Notes: generated by a model from the sequence alone, not told the origin. DNA of 64,000 nt from Alloprevotella rava (GCF_014195585.1 NZ_JACICA010000001.1:450929-514928); one strand, 5' to 3'; positions 34,275-43,940 are shown, counted from the stretch's first letter. Made by a program: numbers and translations.

Positions 34275-35261
34275 TTAGAATTTACCTTTGATAATCTCGG
34301 AAAGGACATCTCCAGGCTTACGCCCTGCAGCGCGTATCTGCTGCGGGATAAAACTGGTGACGGTCATACCAGGAGTTGTATTTATCTCAAGCATATTGAT
34401 TTGCTCATTGCCTGCTTCGCCCGACAGAATATAGTCGATACGGATGATGCCGTAGCAACCGAGAATTTTATAGATGCGCTTCGTCATTTCACTTACGCGC
34501 TTCGCAGTTTCATCGGCGATGCGGGCTGGCGTGATTTCACTAACCTTGCCGTTATACTTCGCGTCGTAGTCGAAGAACTCTTGGCTAGTCACTACCTCTG
34601 TGATGGGGAAAGTTACGATCTCATCGCCTTGTTTGTACGCACCACAAGTGATTTCAGTGCCCACCATGATTTTCTCTATCAACACCTCATCGCTTTCGTT
34701 CATTGCTTTCTCAATGGCTGGTATGAGGGCTTCAGCAGTCTTTACCTTTGTTACGCCGAAGCTGCTACCGCCTGCATTGGGCTTTACAAAGCACGGCAGC
34801 CCTAAACGACTTACGACTTCCGTCTCCACAGGCATTGTGTCGCCTTTGCGCACCATGATGCTGTCAGAAATGTGCAGTTCGGGGAAGGAACGAAGAAAGT
34901 TGTTCAGGGCAAACTTATTGAAAGTAATTGCCTCGACAAGTACACCACTCGTGGAATAAGGCATTCCTATCAGATCGAAATAGCCTTGAAGGATACCATC
35001 TTCACCTGGCGTTCCGTGAATCGTTATGTATGCAAAGTCAAACTTATGCTGCCCGTCACTGGCCGTAAAGGAGAAATCGCTGCGATTGATAGGACAAAGC
35101 TCACTACCATAATGTGCTGTCCAACTGTTCTCTTCTATGTCAACAACGTAGCTATCATATTTCTCGTTGTCCATGAAAGAGAGAATTCCCTCTGCACTAC
35201 GCAGAGAGACATCATGCTCAGAGGAATAACCTCCGGCTACAATTGCAATAACTTTTTTCAT
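34275..35261 (-). CDS. ddl: D-alanine--D-alanine ligase
   Basis: ATP-grasp enzyme that makes D-Ala-D-Ala for MurF (19746-21050). Its 328 residues show AIVAGGYSSEHDVSLRSAEG, ITIHGTPGEDGILQGYFDLI, GLPCFVKPNAGGSSFGVTKV (ATP-grasp core), VEIGTEI-like VGTEITCGAY, and the metal site RIDYIL...MLEINTTPGMT. It starts 15 nt downstream of the pseudouridine synthase gene. The rluA-type/ddl/PASTA linkage is common in the phylum. Confidence 0.95.
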   Translation of the reverse strand: MKKVIAIVAGGYSSEHDVSLRSAEGILSFMDNEKYDSYVVDIEENSWTAHYGSELCPINRSDFSFTASDGQHKFDFAYITIHGTPGEDGILQGYFDLIGMPYSTSGVLVEAITFNKFALNNFLRSFPELHISDSIMVRKGDTMPVETEVVSRLGLPCFVKPNAGGSSFGVTKVKTAEALIPAIEKAMNESDEVLIEKIMVGTEITCGAYKQGDEIVTFPITEVVTSQEFFDYDAKYNGKVSEITPARIADETAKRVSEMTKRIYKILGCYGIIRIDYILSGEAGNEQINMLEINTTPGMTVTSFIPQQIRAAGRKPGDVLSEIIKGKF

Positions 35262-35276
35262 TGCTATCTTGTATGT

Positions 35277-36380
35277 TTACTTAATTCCATTAAAATATGT
35301 TCGCCAACGCTCGAGGAGCTGGGCCATATCGCAAGGTATTTCGGACGTAAAATCGAGTTCTTTCCCTGTTGTGGGATGCTTAAAACCGAGTGTGCGAGCG
35401 TGGAGAGCTTGACGCGGGCAGATTTCAAAGCAGTTGCGGATAAAGCTATTATAGCTGCTTGATTGTGTGCCACGTAAAACTTTGTCCCCTCCATAGCGTT
35501 CGTCGCAGAAGAGCGGATGTCCTAGATGTTTCATGTGGGCTCGGATCTGATGGGTTCGTCCTGTTTCAAGAATACATTCTACAAGCGTGATGTAGCCAAA
35601 GCGCTCCAATACGCGATAATGAGTAACGGCGTGCTTACCTATTTCCGAATCAGGAGGGAATACTGCCATCTGCAATCGGTCCTTTGGATTTCGGGCGATA
35701 TTACCAACAATTGTTCCTTCCTCCTCCTGGAAATTTCCCCACACAAGGGCATTATAGCGACGCCGCGTTGTTTTGTTGAAGAATTGCAAGCCCAGTTTGG
35801 TCTTGGCATCGGGTGTTTTGGCTACAACAAGAAGTCCGCTAGTATCTTTATCAATTCGATGGACGAGCCCCACTCCTGGATCATTGGGGTCATAGTTGGT
35901 GTCGTCGCGCAGATGCCAGGCAATGGCATTCACAAGTGTTCCGGTGTAGTTTCCCCACCCTGGATGAACCACGAGGCCTGCGGGTTTATTGACCACCATC
36001 AGTTCGCTGTCTTCATAAATAATATCAAGCGGAATATCCTCGGGCTCTATTTTGTTTTCATAGCGAGGATGGTCAAGAAGTAGCGTAACAACATCGAAGG
36101 GTTTTACGCGATAATTGCTTTTTACAGGCTTTTGGTTGACGTGAATAAAGCCTGCTTTGGCTGCCAACTGAATACGATTACGAGACGTATCGGGCAGATG
36201 AATCATTAGGAACTTATCCACACGCAAAAGTTGCTGACCTTTATCGGCCACCACGCGGAAATGCTCGTAGAGGCCTCCGCCCATCGAGTCGTCTTCTGAC
36301 TCGTCAAGAAGTTCTTTATTATCTTCTTCCGGCATATTTGGAAGAAGAGTGTCCTCTGTTTCTGCTGAAAACTCCGTCAT
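35277..36380 (-). CDS. RluA-family pseudouridine synthase
   Basis: RNA-modifying enzyme that isomerises uridine to pseudouridine, probably in 23S rRNA (RluD-like). An S4 RNA-binding domain lies at ~50-105 (LRVDKFLMIHLPDTSRNRIQ, GFIHVNQKPVKSNYRV). The catalytic domain has GLVHRIDKDTSGLLVVAKT with the catalytic Asp, and ILETGRTHQIRAHMKHLGHP further on. The first ~30 residues are an acidic extension (ETEDTLLPNMPEEDNKELLD). Its ATG overlaps the PASTA gene stop by 4 nt, so they are translationally coupled. The target uridines are not known. Confidence 0.92.
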   Translation of the reverse strand: MTEFSAETEDTLLPNMPEEDNKELLDESEDDSMGGGLYEHFRVVADKGQQLLRVDKFLMIHLPDTSRNRIQLAAKAGFIHVNQKPVKSNYRVKPFDVVTLLLDHPRYENKIEPEDIPLDIIYEDSELMVVNKPAGLVVHPGWGNYTGTLVNAIAWHLRDDTNYDPNDPGVGLVHRIDKDTSGLLVVAKTPDAKTKLGLQFFNKTTRRRYNALVWGNFQEEEGTIVGNIARNPKDRLQMAVFPPDSEIGKHAVTHYRVLERFGYITLVECILETGRTHQIRAHMKHLGHPLFCDERYGGDKVLRGTQSSSYNSFIRNCFEICPRQALHARTLGFKHPTTGKELDFTSEIPCDMAQLLERWRTYFNGIK

Positions 36381-37057
36381 TCGGAAATATGGATTGAATC
36401 GTAATCGTTGTTTTCATAGAGCGAACGCATAGCGTCGAGTTCGGCTTCGCTCGGTCCGTTGATGACATAGTCAAGACTGTCGTTACCATTATACTCGTCT
36501 TGGGAATTTCCATCACCCACAACAAGCGTAAGGGGTACGTCAACCGACACTCTCTGCCCTTTCACAACATTTCGACCATTCACCTCAATGCCGTAAACCC
36601 AATCCTTATCGCCTGTAACATACTTCGGAGCTGTCAACTTGAAGCCCATAACTTGCAACTTGGCCTCGGCTTCACGAAGAGAACAGTTGTCGGCAATATC
36701 GGGAATAGCAACAGCACGTGCTGAAGCCGCATTGATAGTAAATTCTATGACACGCCCTGCTTTAACTTTCACACCAGGACGGATGGATTGATCTAGGACC
36801 GAATTAGGAGGCAGTGTGCGAACATAGCCCGTATCACGAACTTCTGCCTTGAGTCCCATGTCGTTGAGTTCTGCTACAGCCACTTCGTAACTCTTACCGC
36901 GCAGGTCGGGGACTGTTACTTCTTGTCCGTGGCGTGTATAAACTCCAAGGAAGGAGGAAACGCCTACTATCAGCAGCACCGTGAGCAGTATCATAGCTAG
37001 TATATTGCCTACAATGCTCTTGCTGCAAACTTTCTTGAAAAACTCCTTAACCGTCAT
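36377..37057 (-). CDS. PASTA-domain membrane protein
   Basis: Single-pass membrane protein of ~226 residues. After MTVKEFFKKVCSKSIVGNI a membrane helix follows (LAMILLTVLLIVGVSSFLGVY), then PASTA domains in the periplasm: VTVPDLRGKSYEVAVAELND, a second weaker copy around VLDQSIRPGVKVKAGRVI, and IPDIADNCSLREAEAKLQVM. The tail is acidic (SLDYVINGPSEAELDAMRSL). The ATG at 37057 is preferred to one 26 codons upstream, which would overlap the rpmH terminator region. There is no kinase domain; PASTA repeats often bind peptidoglycan, which fits the ddl neighbour. Confidence 0.85.
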   Translation of the reverse strand: MTVKEFFKKVCSKSIVGNILAMILLTVLLIVGVSSFLGVYTRHGQEVTVPDLRGKSYEVAVAELNDMGLKAEVRDTGYVRTLPPNSVLDQSIRPGVKVKAGRVIEFTINAASARAVAIPDIADNCSLREAEAKLQVMGFKLTAPKYVTGDKDWVYGIEVNGRNVVKGQRVSVDVPLTLVVGDGNSQDEYNGNDSLDYVINGPSEAELDAMRSLYENNDYDSIHISE

Positions 37058-37114
37058 GGGTGATGTTATCTTTGACTTATGGGGTATAACCTCGTATTCT
37101 CTTGCAAAGGTACT

Positions 37115-37148
37115 ATAAAAAAACGAGAGAAGCATTTGCCTCTCTCGT
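37115..37148 (-). terminator. Terminator of rpmH
   Basis: ACGAGAGA (37123-37130) pairs with TCTCTCGT (37141-37148), the inner GC/GC extends it, and a T-run of seven follows on the minus strand. Confidence 0.8.
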
Positions 37149-37173
37149 AAATCTCAAAGTCTCAAAAAGAGAA

Positions 37174-37332
37174 TTACTTCTTACCATGAACTTCGTCAGA
37201 AACAGTGAGCTTCTTGCGGCCATGACGGCGACGTGAAGCGAGCACGCGACGACCGTTAGCGGTCTGCATACGATGACGGAAACCATGCTTGTTGTTTCTC
37301 TTTCTGTTGTGGGGCTGGAATGTACGTTTCAT
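37174..37332 (-). CDS. rpmH: 50S ribosomal protein L34
   Basis: Very basic ribosomal protein of 52 residues that binds 23S rRNA. The translation starts [20 protein letters not shown] and contains [20 protein letters not shown], the L34 signature. Its C terminus ([12 protein letters not shown]) is slightly longer than in E. coli. It has its own promoter and terminator. The usual dnaA/rnpA neighbours of rpmH are absent, as is typical for Bacteroidales. Confidence 0.96.
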   Translation of the reverse strand: MKRTFQPHNRKRNNKHGFRHRMQTANGRRVLASRRRHGRKKLTVSDEVHGKK

Positions 37333-37400
37333 TTTTATTTTGTCTTTTTTATTTTTTGTTTCGTTCTTTTCAGCTGACGCAGTCTATGCGTTTCGGGGTG

Positions 37401-37431
37401 CAAAGTTAAGAAGAATATTCGAACTCTCAAA
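37401..37431 (-). promoter_or_regulatory. Promoter of rpmH
   Basis: On the minus strand TTTG (37431-37428), a 19-bp spacer, then TAACTTTG (37408-37401): a full match to the Bacteroidetes TTTG/TAnnTTTG promoter, 69 nt before the ATG. Confidence 0.75.
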
Positions 37432-37447
37432 GAGTTAGCCTGCAAAA

Positions 37448-38536
37448 TTATTTTGCATAACGCTTCACTTGCTCTTCAATAAGTGCTGTATCGTCGAAAT
37501 AATTTATTTTCATTGCACGTTTTACCTCCGAAAGCGTTGCTGCTGCGGCTTCGCGAGCGTGTTCTGTTCCCTTGCGCAACATCTCGTAGACGGCCGGGAT
37601 GTCTTTCTCAAATTCAGCACGACGCAAACGCATAGGTTCTAGTTCGGCTTGCAAGATATTGTTAAGGAACTTTTTCACCTTTACGTCGCCCAATCCTCCC
37701 CGTTGGTAATGCTCTTTCACTTCGTCAAGATTCTTATAGTCTGCCCAGAATTCCTCAAAATGTTCGGGGCGGCAGAAAGCATCAAGATAAGTAAAAACTG
37801 TGTTGCCTTCAATATGTCCTGGATCTTCCACGCGCAAATGTTCGGGATCAGTGTACATCGACATAATTTTTTTCTTCATGTCCTTAGGATCTTCGCTCAA
37901 ATAGATACAATTTCCTAAACTCTTTGACATTTTGGCCTTGCCATCTGTTCCTGGCAGACGCAAACAGGCTGCATTTGTTGGCAGGATTATCTGCGGCTCT
38001 ACAAGGGTGTCGCCATAGATATGATTGAAGCGGCGCACAATCTCTGTGGCTTGTTCAAGCATTGGCTTCTGGTCTTCCCCGACGGGTACATGTGTAGCCT
38101 TGAATGCCGTTATATCTGCAGCTTGAGAAATGGGATAAGTGAAAAATCCAACGGGTATACTTGAATCAAAGCCGCGCATAGAGATTTCAGTCTTCACAGT
38201 TGGATTGCGCTGCAAACGACTCACGGAAACGAGATCCATATAATAGAAGGACAGCTCAGTGAGTTCTGGAATCTGACTCTGAATAAAAATCGTAACTTTA
38301 TTAGGGTCTAAGCCAACGCTCAAATAGTCCAAGGCTACCTCTATCACGTTTTGGCGAACCTTTTCTGGATTCTCCATATTATCGGTCAACGCCTGAGCAT
38401 CAGCGATAAACACATAGAAATCCTTATAATCATCAGTATTCTGAATCTCCACGCGACGGCGAAGAGATCCTACATAGTGTCCAATATGAAGGCGACCTGT
38501 TGGGCGGTCGCCAGTAAGATAAATTTTGTCTGACAT
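37448..38536 (-). CDS. trpS: Tryptophan--tRNA ligase
   Basis: Class I aminoacyl-tRNA synthetase that charges tRNA-Trp. The 362 residues begin [20 protein letters not shown] with the HIGH motif, and the KMSKS motif appears in [14 protein letters not shown]. The ATG at 38536 is chosen over an in-frame one 45 codons upstream, because the promoter and the family N terminus place the start here. A single-gene unit between rpmH and the repeat copy B. Confidence 0.95.
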   Translation of the reverse strand: MSDKIYLTGDRPTGRLHIGHYVGSLRRRVEIQNTDDYKDFYVFIADAQALTDNMENPEKVRQNVIEVALDYLSVGLDPNKVTIFIQSQIPELTELSFYYMDLVSVSRLQRNPTVKTEISMRGFDSSIPVGFFTYPISQAADITAFKATHVPVGEDQKPMLEQATEIVRRFNHIYGDTLVEPQIILPTNAACLRLPGTDGKAKMSKSLGNCIYLSEDPKDMKKKIMSMYTDPEHLRVEDPGHIEGNTVFTYLDAFCRPEHFEEFWADYKNLDEVKEHYQRGGLGDVKVKKFLNNILQAELEPMRLRRAEFEKDIPAVYEMLRKGTEHAREAAAATLSEVKRAMKINYFDDTALIEEQVKRYAK

Positions 38537-38560
38537 ATCAAAATACGTATTTTGCGGTGA

Positions 38561-38591
38561 CAAAAGTACAATATTTTCGCCACAAGACAAA
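38561..38591 (-). promoter_or_regulatory. Promoter of trpS
   Basis: On the minus strand TTTG (38591-38588), 19-bp spacer, TACTTTTG (38568-38561), 25 nt before the trpS ATG. Confidence 0.75.
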
Positions 38592-38720
38592 CCTTTCCGT
38601 TCTTTGCAGACGGAACAGGGGGCGAATGATACCAGTTGGCCTCTTTCAAATTCTGTTACATTAGAAAGCATCTCTTTATAAAAAGAACGCTATAAATACA
38701 ACTCGTAGTTTTCTGTCCAT

Positions 38721-38800
38721 AAATATCCTTATTGTATTTTAAATTACAATAAGGCTGTCAGCTGATAGAATAAGGCTGTCAGCTGACACAATAAGGAAAT
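38721..38800. repeat. Dispersed CCTTATTG/GTCAGCTGAC repeat, copy B
   Basis: TATCCTTATTGTATTTT and TTACAATAAGG form an inverted pair. Two units AATAAGGCTGTCAGCTGATAG and the like follow at a 21-nt period, ending ACACAATAAGG. Orientation is opposite to copy A. Confidence 0.8.
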
Positions 38801-38883
38801 TTTTCTTCGTGTGTAGAGCTATGCTAAGTTATAGTCGAGGCAGATAAAAGGGGGAAGAGATGTGATAAGGACAAAATGTTGTT

Positions 38884-40116
38884 CTATTTGCGCTTTCTTT
38901 CTTTCCTTTCTCGATACATCTCAATGAAGCGACGACGGCTGCGGCGAATGTTGAGGGTGTAGATGATACAAGTGGTGGTGAAGTAGAAAAAGGTTTGTAT
39001 CCACAGCGCGTGCCATTCGGGTTTTACATCTCCCATTTCTGCACCTAAACTATTGATTTTGATATAGGCATTTACTCCAAAAGTGGAGGGGAAGAGGTAG
39101 GATACATATTTCCAAAATGTGGGAATGCTTACTCCTGGCCAACTGACACCAGAGAGGAATAGCAGTGGAACAGATGCAAAGACGATGAGCATGAAGCCTG
39201 TTTCGCGTTGGCGAATCAAGAACGTGACCGTCATAGCCATAAAAATGATGGCCAATAGGAAAGGAATGGCAATGAGCCATAGGTCTAAGGGATTGCCTAT
39301 CTGCGGTAGGCAGAAGATGCGCGGTACTACTTCGAGCACAAAAGCGATGTTCCAGAGATAGACCAGCAAATAGGCAAAGCCTTTGCCGAAGACAATGCGC
39401 AGCATACCATTGAAATGACTGTTGATGGGCTGCAATTCGCGGTAGCGGTTACTTTCGTTGTCTGTTCCGGCAGAGAGTCCAACGCCTAAAACGAGTGTTT
39501 GTTGCAGCACAAGGATGAGAACGGCAGGAATGAGGAATGCTGCGAAGCCCGTTTGAGGATTGTAGAGGTCTACTTGCTCATAGCGTATGGGCATTTGCGT
39601 TACTTTGTCTTGTTCAACCGTTGTACTAGGTTTTCTTTGCACCTTTATGTCTGCATTCATGGCTAGCGACACATTGGTGTTGGCGAGAAGCAGTGCTTTA
39701 TAGTAAAGAAGTCCGCTCATATCTGCATACACACCAACATGAGCTTGCTGCATGGTGTTGATGTTCCGTGTGAAGTCAGAGGGAATACGGACGATGCCGT
39801 AAACTTCACGATTCTTGATGAGCTGTTCTGCCTCGGCCATACTCGTGCAATGAGCCACAATGTGAACATCGGGTGTGGCATCTACATTGCGAATATACTG
39901 TCGCGATAAAGCCGTATTATCGTAGTCGACAACAGCAGTGGGAACTTCGCGGATCACTTCGTTATTATAGATGAACGCGTAGAGCAGCGGGTATGCTAGG
40001 GGAACTAAGATAAAGAAGATAAGCACGCCTTTATCCTGGAATACTTTCTTCAATTCGGCTTTGAAGATATAATTCCAATCATCTAAGGCTTGTCGTCCAT
40101 TCTTCAGTATTGACAT
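38884..40116 (-). CDS. ABC-2 type transporter permease (second of pair)
   Basis: Inner-membrane permease of 410 residues of the YbhS/YbhR-like ABC-2 type. An N-terminal helix (VLIFFILVPLAYPLLYAFIY) is followed by a large periplasmic domain (~55-190) and five C-terminal helices, including AAFLIPAVLILVLQQTLVLG and ETGFMLIVFASVPLLFLSGV, the latter with the conserved loop SGVSWPGVSIPTFWKYVSYL. It ends in a basic stretch (RRSRRRFIEMYRERKERKRK). It is the last gene of the tolC-hlyD-permease-permease operon. No ATP-binding subunit is encoded in the operon. Confidence 0.88.
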   Translation of the reverse strand: MSILKNGRQALDDWNYIFKAELKKVFQDKGVLIFFILVPLAYPLLYAFIYNNEVIREVPTAVVDYDNTALSRQYIRNVDATPDVHIVAHCTSMAEAEQLIKNREVYGIVRIPSDFTRNINTMQQAHVGVYADMSGLLYYKALLLANTNVSLAMNADIKVQRKPSTTVEQDKVTQMPIRYEQVDLYNPQTGFAAFLIPAVLILVLQQTLVLGVGLSAGTDNESNRYRELQPINSHFNGMLRIVFGKGFAYLLVYLWNIAFVLEVVPRIFCLPQIGNPLDLWLIAIPFLLAIIFMAMTVTFLIRQRETGFMLIVFASVPLLFLSGVSWPGVSIPTFWKYVSYLFPSTFGVNAYIKINSLGAEMGDVKPEWHALWIQTFFYFTTTCIIYTLNIRRSRRRFIEMYRERKERKRK

Positions 40117-40168
40117 AATGATATAAGTTTTACAATTACCTGTAAAAGAGTAAATGTAGAGTCAGAGG

Positions 40169-41329
40169 TTATGGTACATATTTCACAGTGAGGAGTTCAC
40201 GCTTTAAAATGGGGGTTGTGATGATAGCTAGGAGAATGAAGCCGGCGAGGGCTACCAGGTATAGCCAAGCATTTGTGAGGTTGTAGCCATCAAGCGCGCA
40301 GTTAACATACAGAATGAAATAGTGACGGAGTGGGAACAACCAGGATAGGCCTTGGAGTGCAGGGTGCATTGCCATGACAGGAAACGACATTCCGCAGATA
40401 CTCAGCGAGAGAACTCCCCATAGAGAGGCAAAACTTAGTCCTAATCTTAGTGTGGGAAGTATAGTAATCATAAGAATGCCAAGCGCTTCGCAGCTAAGAA
40501 TGAAGAGCGTCATGAGAATCAGCATATCGGTAATTCCTGAATTGCAGGGGAAGTGCATATATCCATAGAAGTAGAACACTATGGTCCACCCCACAAGGAG
40601 AAATAGGAGAGTATTGGGTAAGAGTTTTCCAATGAGAGCCACGTGCATATTGCCGCGTGCTTTTAGAATCCAATCGTGTGCTGTGCCTTCTTTGATTTCT
40701 GTACCAATGCTATAAACAGTCATCATGAAGAGGAAAATACCTAGGATGCCAGGAACAATCGTATTACTCAAATAGATGTTGTAGTTGAGCCAAGGGTTAT
40801 TGATAGCATGAGAATCGACAACAATAGGTTGCAAGAAAGCAAGAGCCTGTTGTTCTGTAGCACCGCGTGCATAAAGAACCGAACGCCCTGCTGAGGCAGA
40901 GGCCAATTCGGACATCATACGCATATCGCGCATAACGAGTGAGCCTGCTACGAGGTAAGCATAGTTTGTGTAGAACGAGATCGTAGGGATTTTCTGCGCA
41001 TTGGCTTTTGCGGTTGTTCCTTTGGGGATATAGTAGAACGCATAAATATCTCCACGCTGCACAGCCCGTCGTGCACTACTCACGTCTGGGTAGTTTTGAA
41101 TGATGGCTGTTTGCTGAAACGCATCAAGGTTGCGTGCAATCTTCCGCGTTGTGGTGGTGTTGTCCTGGTCTACAAGTCCGATGGGAAGGTTTGTGGGAAG
41201 CCCCTGCCACATGATGGTTGTGAAGAAGACAACGCAGAGAAGGGGAGCAAAGATGATGGAAAACCAATAGATGGGGTTATTCTTCATCCGATGGTATTCC
41301 CGTTTGGCTATTTTTGTGATCTCCTTCAT
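40169..41329 (-). CDS. ABC-2 type transporter permease (first of pair)
   Basis: Inner-membrane permease of 386 residues, homologous in layout to the next gene. Helix 1 is YWFSIIFAPLLCVVFFTTIM, then a periplasmic domain (~45-180), then helices such as VPGILGIFLFMMTVYSIGTE with the EIKEGTAHDWILKARGNM coupling segment. FPVMAMHPALQGLSWLFPLR is the conserved C-terminal loop. It starts 10 nt after the HlyD-type gene. The two permeases would form a heterodimeric channel. Confidence 0.88.
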   Translation of the reverse strand: MKEITKIAKREYHRMKNNPIYWFSIIFAPLLCVVFFTTIMWQGLPTNLPIGLVDQDNTTTTRKIARNLDAFQQTAIIQNYPDVSSARRAVQRGDIYAFYYIPKGTTAKANAQKIPTISFYTNYAYLVAGSLVMRDMRMMSELASASAGRSVLYARGATEQQALAFLQPIVVDSHAINNPWLNYNIYLSNTIVPGILGIFLFMMTVYSIGTEIKEGTAHDWILKARGNMHVALIGKLLPNTLLFLLVGWTIVFYFYGYMHFPCNSGITDMLILMTLFILSCEALGILMITILPTLRLGLSFASLWGVLSLSICGMSFPVMAMHPALQGLSWLFPLRHYFILYVNCALDGYNLTNAWLYLVALAGFILLAIITTPILKRELLTVKYVP

Positions 41330-41339
41330 GACAACATTG

Positions 41340-42326
41340 TTATTTTAAGAGTACGGACATACCAGGACGTAGGCCGTCAACTTTTTTTGTGGGGCGTACC
41401 TTTACTTCAAAGGTTTTCATATCAAATTGTCCAGTGGATTTTGTGGCTTTCCATGTGGCATAACTGCCCAAATTTTTCATATAGAAAACTTTGGCTTCCA
41501 CCTCTTTGTTCAAAGCAGGGATATTCACTTTGACCGTTTGATTCATGCGGAAAAGCTTCAAATTGTCCTCTCTCACATTGAAAGTCATCCACATATCGTT
41601 CATTAATGCAACATTCATAACGGGGGCACCCGTACCAACAAGTTCTCCTACAGAAGGAAAAATCTCGGTTACTTCACCATCGGCCGACGCTAAGAGATAT
41701 GTTTCTTTGATGTATGAACTCACTTCTTTAATGGCTCCGCGTGCTTGGTTGACAAGTGCACGTGCTGCTTCTTTGTCCTCTATGCGAGCACCGTTAACCG
41801 CCATATCATATTGCGACTTTGCCGCCTTTTCTGTGGCAATGGCTGCATCACGTTGTGCAGTGACTTCGTCCAGCTTCTGAGCAGGGAGCACTCCTTCGTC
41901 GGCTAAACGCTTAACGCGTGCCCAAGATTTTTCGGCAATCGTAACACCAACTTTGGCTTTTTGCCACATATCATAGGCTCCTTGGATCTGCTCTTTGCGT
42001 GCTCCATTGTCCGCTTTCTGGCTCTGTGCTGCTGCGGCATTCTCCACGGCTTGAGCTTGCTCCAGTTTGGCCGTTACTTCAGGCGCTTCGAGAACAGCTA
42101 AAGTGTCGCCTGCGTGAACATACTGTCCCTCTGTAACATAGAACTTCTTGATTCGACCAGGCACTTTGCTAGATACCCGATATTCTGTGACGTCGGCTTG
42201 TCCCTCAAGTGTTTCGTCTTCGTTGCGGAAGGCGTAGAGACTTGCCAATACCACTAAAATGATCACAGTAAGAAGAATGAGGATTGCGGGAATTAAATTG
42301 ACTTTTCCTTTATTATTAGTAGCCAT
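41340..42326 (-). CDS. HlyD/EmrA-type membrane-fusion protein
   Basis: Periplasmic adaptor of 328 residues that links an inner-membrane pump to an outer-membrane TolC channel. One N-terminal helix (LIPAILILLTVIILVVLASL), a biotinyl-lipoyl half-motif (KFYVTEGQYVHAGDTLAVLE), an alpha-hairpin rich in Ala/Gln/Lys (~75-190), then LLASADGEVTEIFPSVGELV and a C-terminal barrel ending LRPGMSVLLK. It starts 36 nt after the TolC gene. Confidence 0.92.
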   Translation of the reverse strand: MATNNKGKVNLIPAILILLTVIILVVLASLYAFRNEDETLEGQADVTEYRVSSKVPGRIKKFYVTEGQYVHAGDTLAVLEAPEVTAKLEQAQAVENAAAAQSQKADNGARKEQIQGAYDMWQKAKVGVTIAEKSWARVKRLADEGVLPAQKLDEVTAQRDAAIATEKAAKSQYDMAVNGARIEDKEAARALVNQARGAIKEVSSYIKETYLLASADGEVTEIFPSVGELVGTGAPVMNVALMNDMWMTFNVREDNLKLFRMNQTVKVNIPALNKEVEAKVFYMKNLGSYATWKATKSTGQFDMKTFEVKVRPTKKVDGLRPGMSVLLK

Positions 42327-42362
42327 ATTTATTGATGAAATTACAGATGAATGAACGATTGT

Positions 42363-43832
42363 TTAATTGAGCGTACCGAGGGCTTTCTGCAAGCTAGTTT
42401 GTGTTAGTTTGCAGTCTATTTCTGCGTCGATTTTTTCACTATGTGCTTGCAGCCAAGCTGTTTCGGCTGAGAGAACATCGGTCATGGTGATAACGCCTTC
42501 TTTATACCCCAATGTTGCCACTCTTAGGTTTTCGTTGGCTTGTTCAAGATTCTTTTGCGCCATCATTAGTTTTTTGTTGGCTTCATTCACACGGAATGTT
42601 TCTTGGTTTACTTGTAGCTCGATTTTCTCTCGTGCTTCGGTGGCACGCAGTGTCGTGATAGCTGCTTCTGCCTTGGCGGCGCGCACTTTGTAGCGTCCTT
42701 CGCCCCAGCTCCAGAGAGGCATTTTTAGCGTGATACCAACATGCCAGTCTCCGCGAAATTTCTTTTCAAAACTATTGTAGGCATTGGGGTAGGTGAGTCC
42801 GTATCCGGCAAGCAATGCTACTTGTGGAAGAAATTCTGAGCGTACGATATTGATTTTTTCATCGTAGATGTTTTGAGCTGTTTGCAGCTGGCAGAGTTCA
42901 GGGCGGTTGTTGAAAGCCGTTTCAACATCGGGAGTTGCATTTTCATTGCAAACCTTAAGATCTTCTTGGGTCTCGTCCTCCGTTGTTACTTGTTCTTCGA
43001 GTGGTAGACCACAAAGTTGGCAGAGCAACATCCGCGACAGGGCCAATCCATCTTCTACTTTCGTTACTAGCATTTCTGCTTCGTTGAGTTTTACAGCTAT
43101 TTGTAGCCCATTTGCTTTTGTAGCTATGCCTTCACGAATCATTTTCCGCACATCGTCGTCCAGCTTTTTTAATGTGTTACGATAGCTCGTGGCCAACTTG
43201 TGTTTGTTCGCCAGAGAAACGACTTGCCAATAGGCTTGGTCAGTTTGAAGCAAAACTTCCTGCTCATCGCCGCGTAGCTTTTCATTGGCTAAGTCCTGCT
43301 GATAATGTGTGATTTTGTCGTAGGCTCGAATTTTTCCACCCATATAGAGCGGTTGTGTTAAAATCACAGCTCCTGCTGCCATATTGCGATTGTCTGTTCG
43401 GAAAGCATCGACGACCCGTTGGCCAGCTCCATCAATGATGTTGCCCACACTCTGAAGTATAGGTGTTAGTTGTTGAATGAGCGGCGCGAGACTCGGATTC
43501 TGTTGTAACAGTCGTTGGGCCGTTTGTCCAAAGCCGTTTACAAGAGCTGTTCCGTTTCCTGTGAGTGCATTTTTCTGTTCTTTATTAAGAATAGAAAACT
43601 CCTTTCCCGAGCGCATATAGCCAGCAGTGGCCGAAAGTTTTGGAAGATAGTTGGTCTTTGCTGCCTTTTGGGTATATTCTGCCACTTCTTGATTGAGTCG
43701 GCTTTGTGCTAAAAATTTATTATTGTCTATGGCAAGTTTTCGGCATTCTTCCAAAGAAAGCGTGCGCTGTGCTTGTAAAGGCGGAAGAAAAAGAAGAGCA
43801 ATTGCCAAAGAAACGATACAATGCTTAATCAT
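42363..43832 (-). CDS. TolC-family outer-membrane efflux protein
   Basis: Outer-membrane channel of 489 residues. A signal peptide (MIKHCIVSLAIALLFLPPLQAQ) is followed by TLSLEECRKLAIDNN, the TolC start motif. Two long coiled regions and a second YKVRAAKAEAAITTLRATEA half give the typical internal repeat. It leads the four-gene exporter operon, and a -7 element lies 35 nt upstream. A 100-residue insert with GAGQRVVDAF lies in the first half. The exported substrate is unknown. Confidence 0.92.
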   Translation of the reverse strand: MIKHCIVSLAIALLFLPPLQAQRTLSLEECRKLAIDNNKFLAQSRLNQEVAEYTQKAAKTNYLPKLSATAGYMRSGKEFSILNKEQKNALTGNGTALVNGFGQTAQRLLQQNPSLAPLIQQLTPILQSVGNIIDGAGQRVVDAFRTDNRNMAAGAVILTQPLYMGGKIRAYDKITHYQQDLANEKLRGDEQEVLLQTDQAYWQVVSLANKHKLATSYRNTLKKLDDDVRKMIREGIATKANGLQIAVKLNEAEMLVTKVEDGLALSRMLLCQLCGLPLEEQVTTEDETQEDLKVCNENATPDVETAFNNRPELCQLQTAQNIYDEKINIVRSEFLPQVALLAGYGLTYPNAYNSFEKKFRGDWHVGITLKMPLWSWGEGRYKVRAAKAEAAITTLRATEAREKIELQVNQETFRVNEANKKLMMAQKNLEQANENLRVATLGYKEGVITMTDVLSAETAWLQAHSEKIDAEIDCKLTQTSLQKALGTLN

Positions 43833-43866
43833 AAGTATTTGTTTTTACCTATTATAAATTACTCTG

Positions 43867-43874
43867 CAAAGTTA
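43867..43874 (-). promoter_or_regulatory. -7 element of the exporter operon
   Basis: TAACTTTG on the minus strand, ~35 nt before the TolC-type ATG. No -33 TTTG seen. Confidence 0.5.
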
Positions 43875-43940
43875 AAATGTTTTTTATAGGCGGAATAAAA
43901 AATCGGACTTTTTGACCAAATAAAGCATAAAAAGAAAAAG

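Larger units (their letters stand above)
38537..38883. other. Intergenic region between trpS and the exporter operon
   Basis: About 350 bp. It holds the trpS promoter and dispersed repeat copy B. A gene is not evident; the open frame reaching 38671 is a spurious extension of trpS. Confidence 0.5.
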
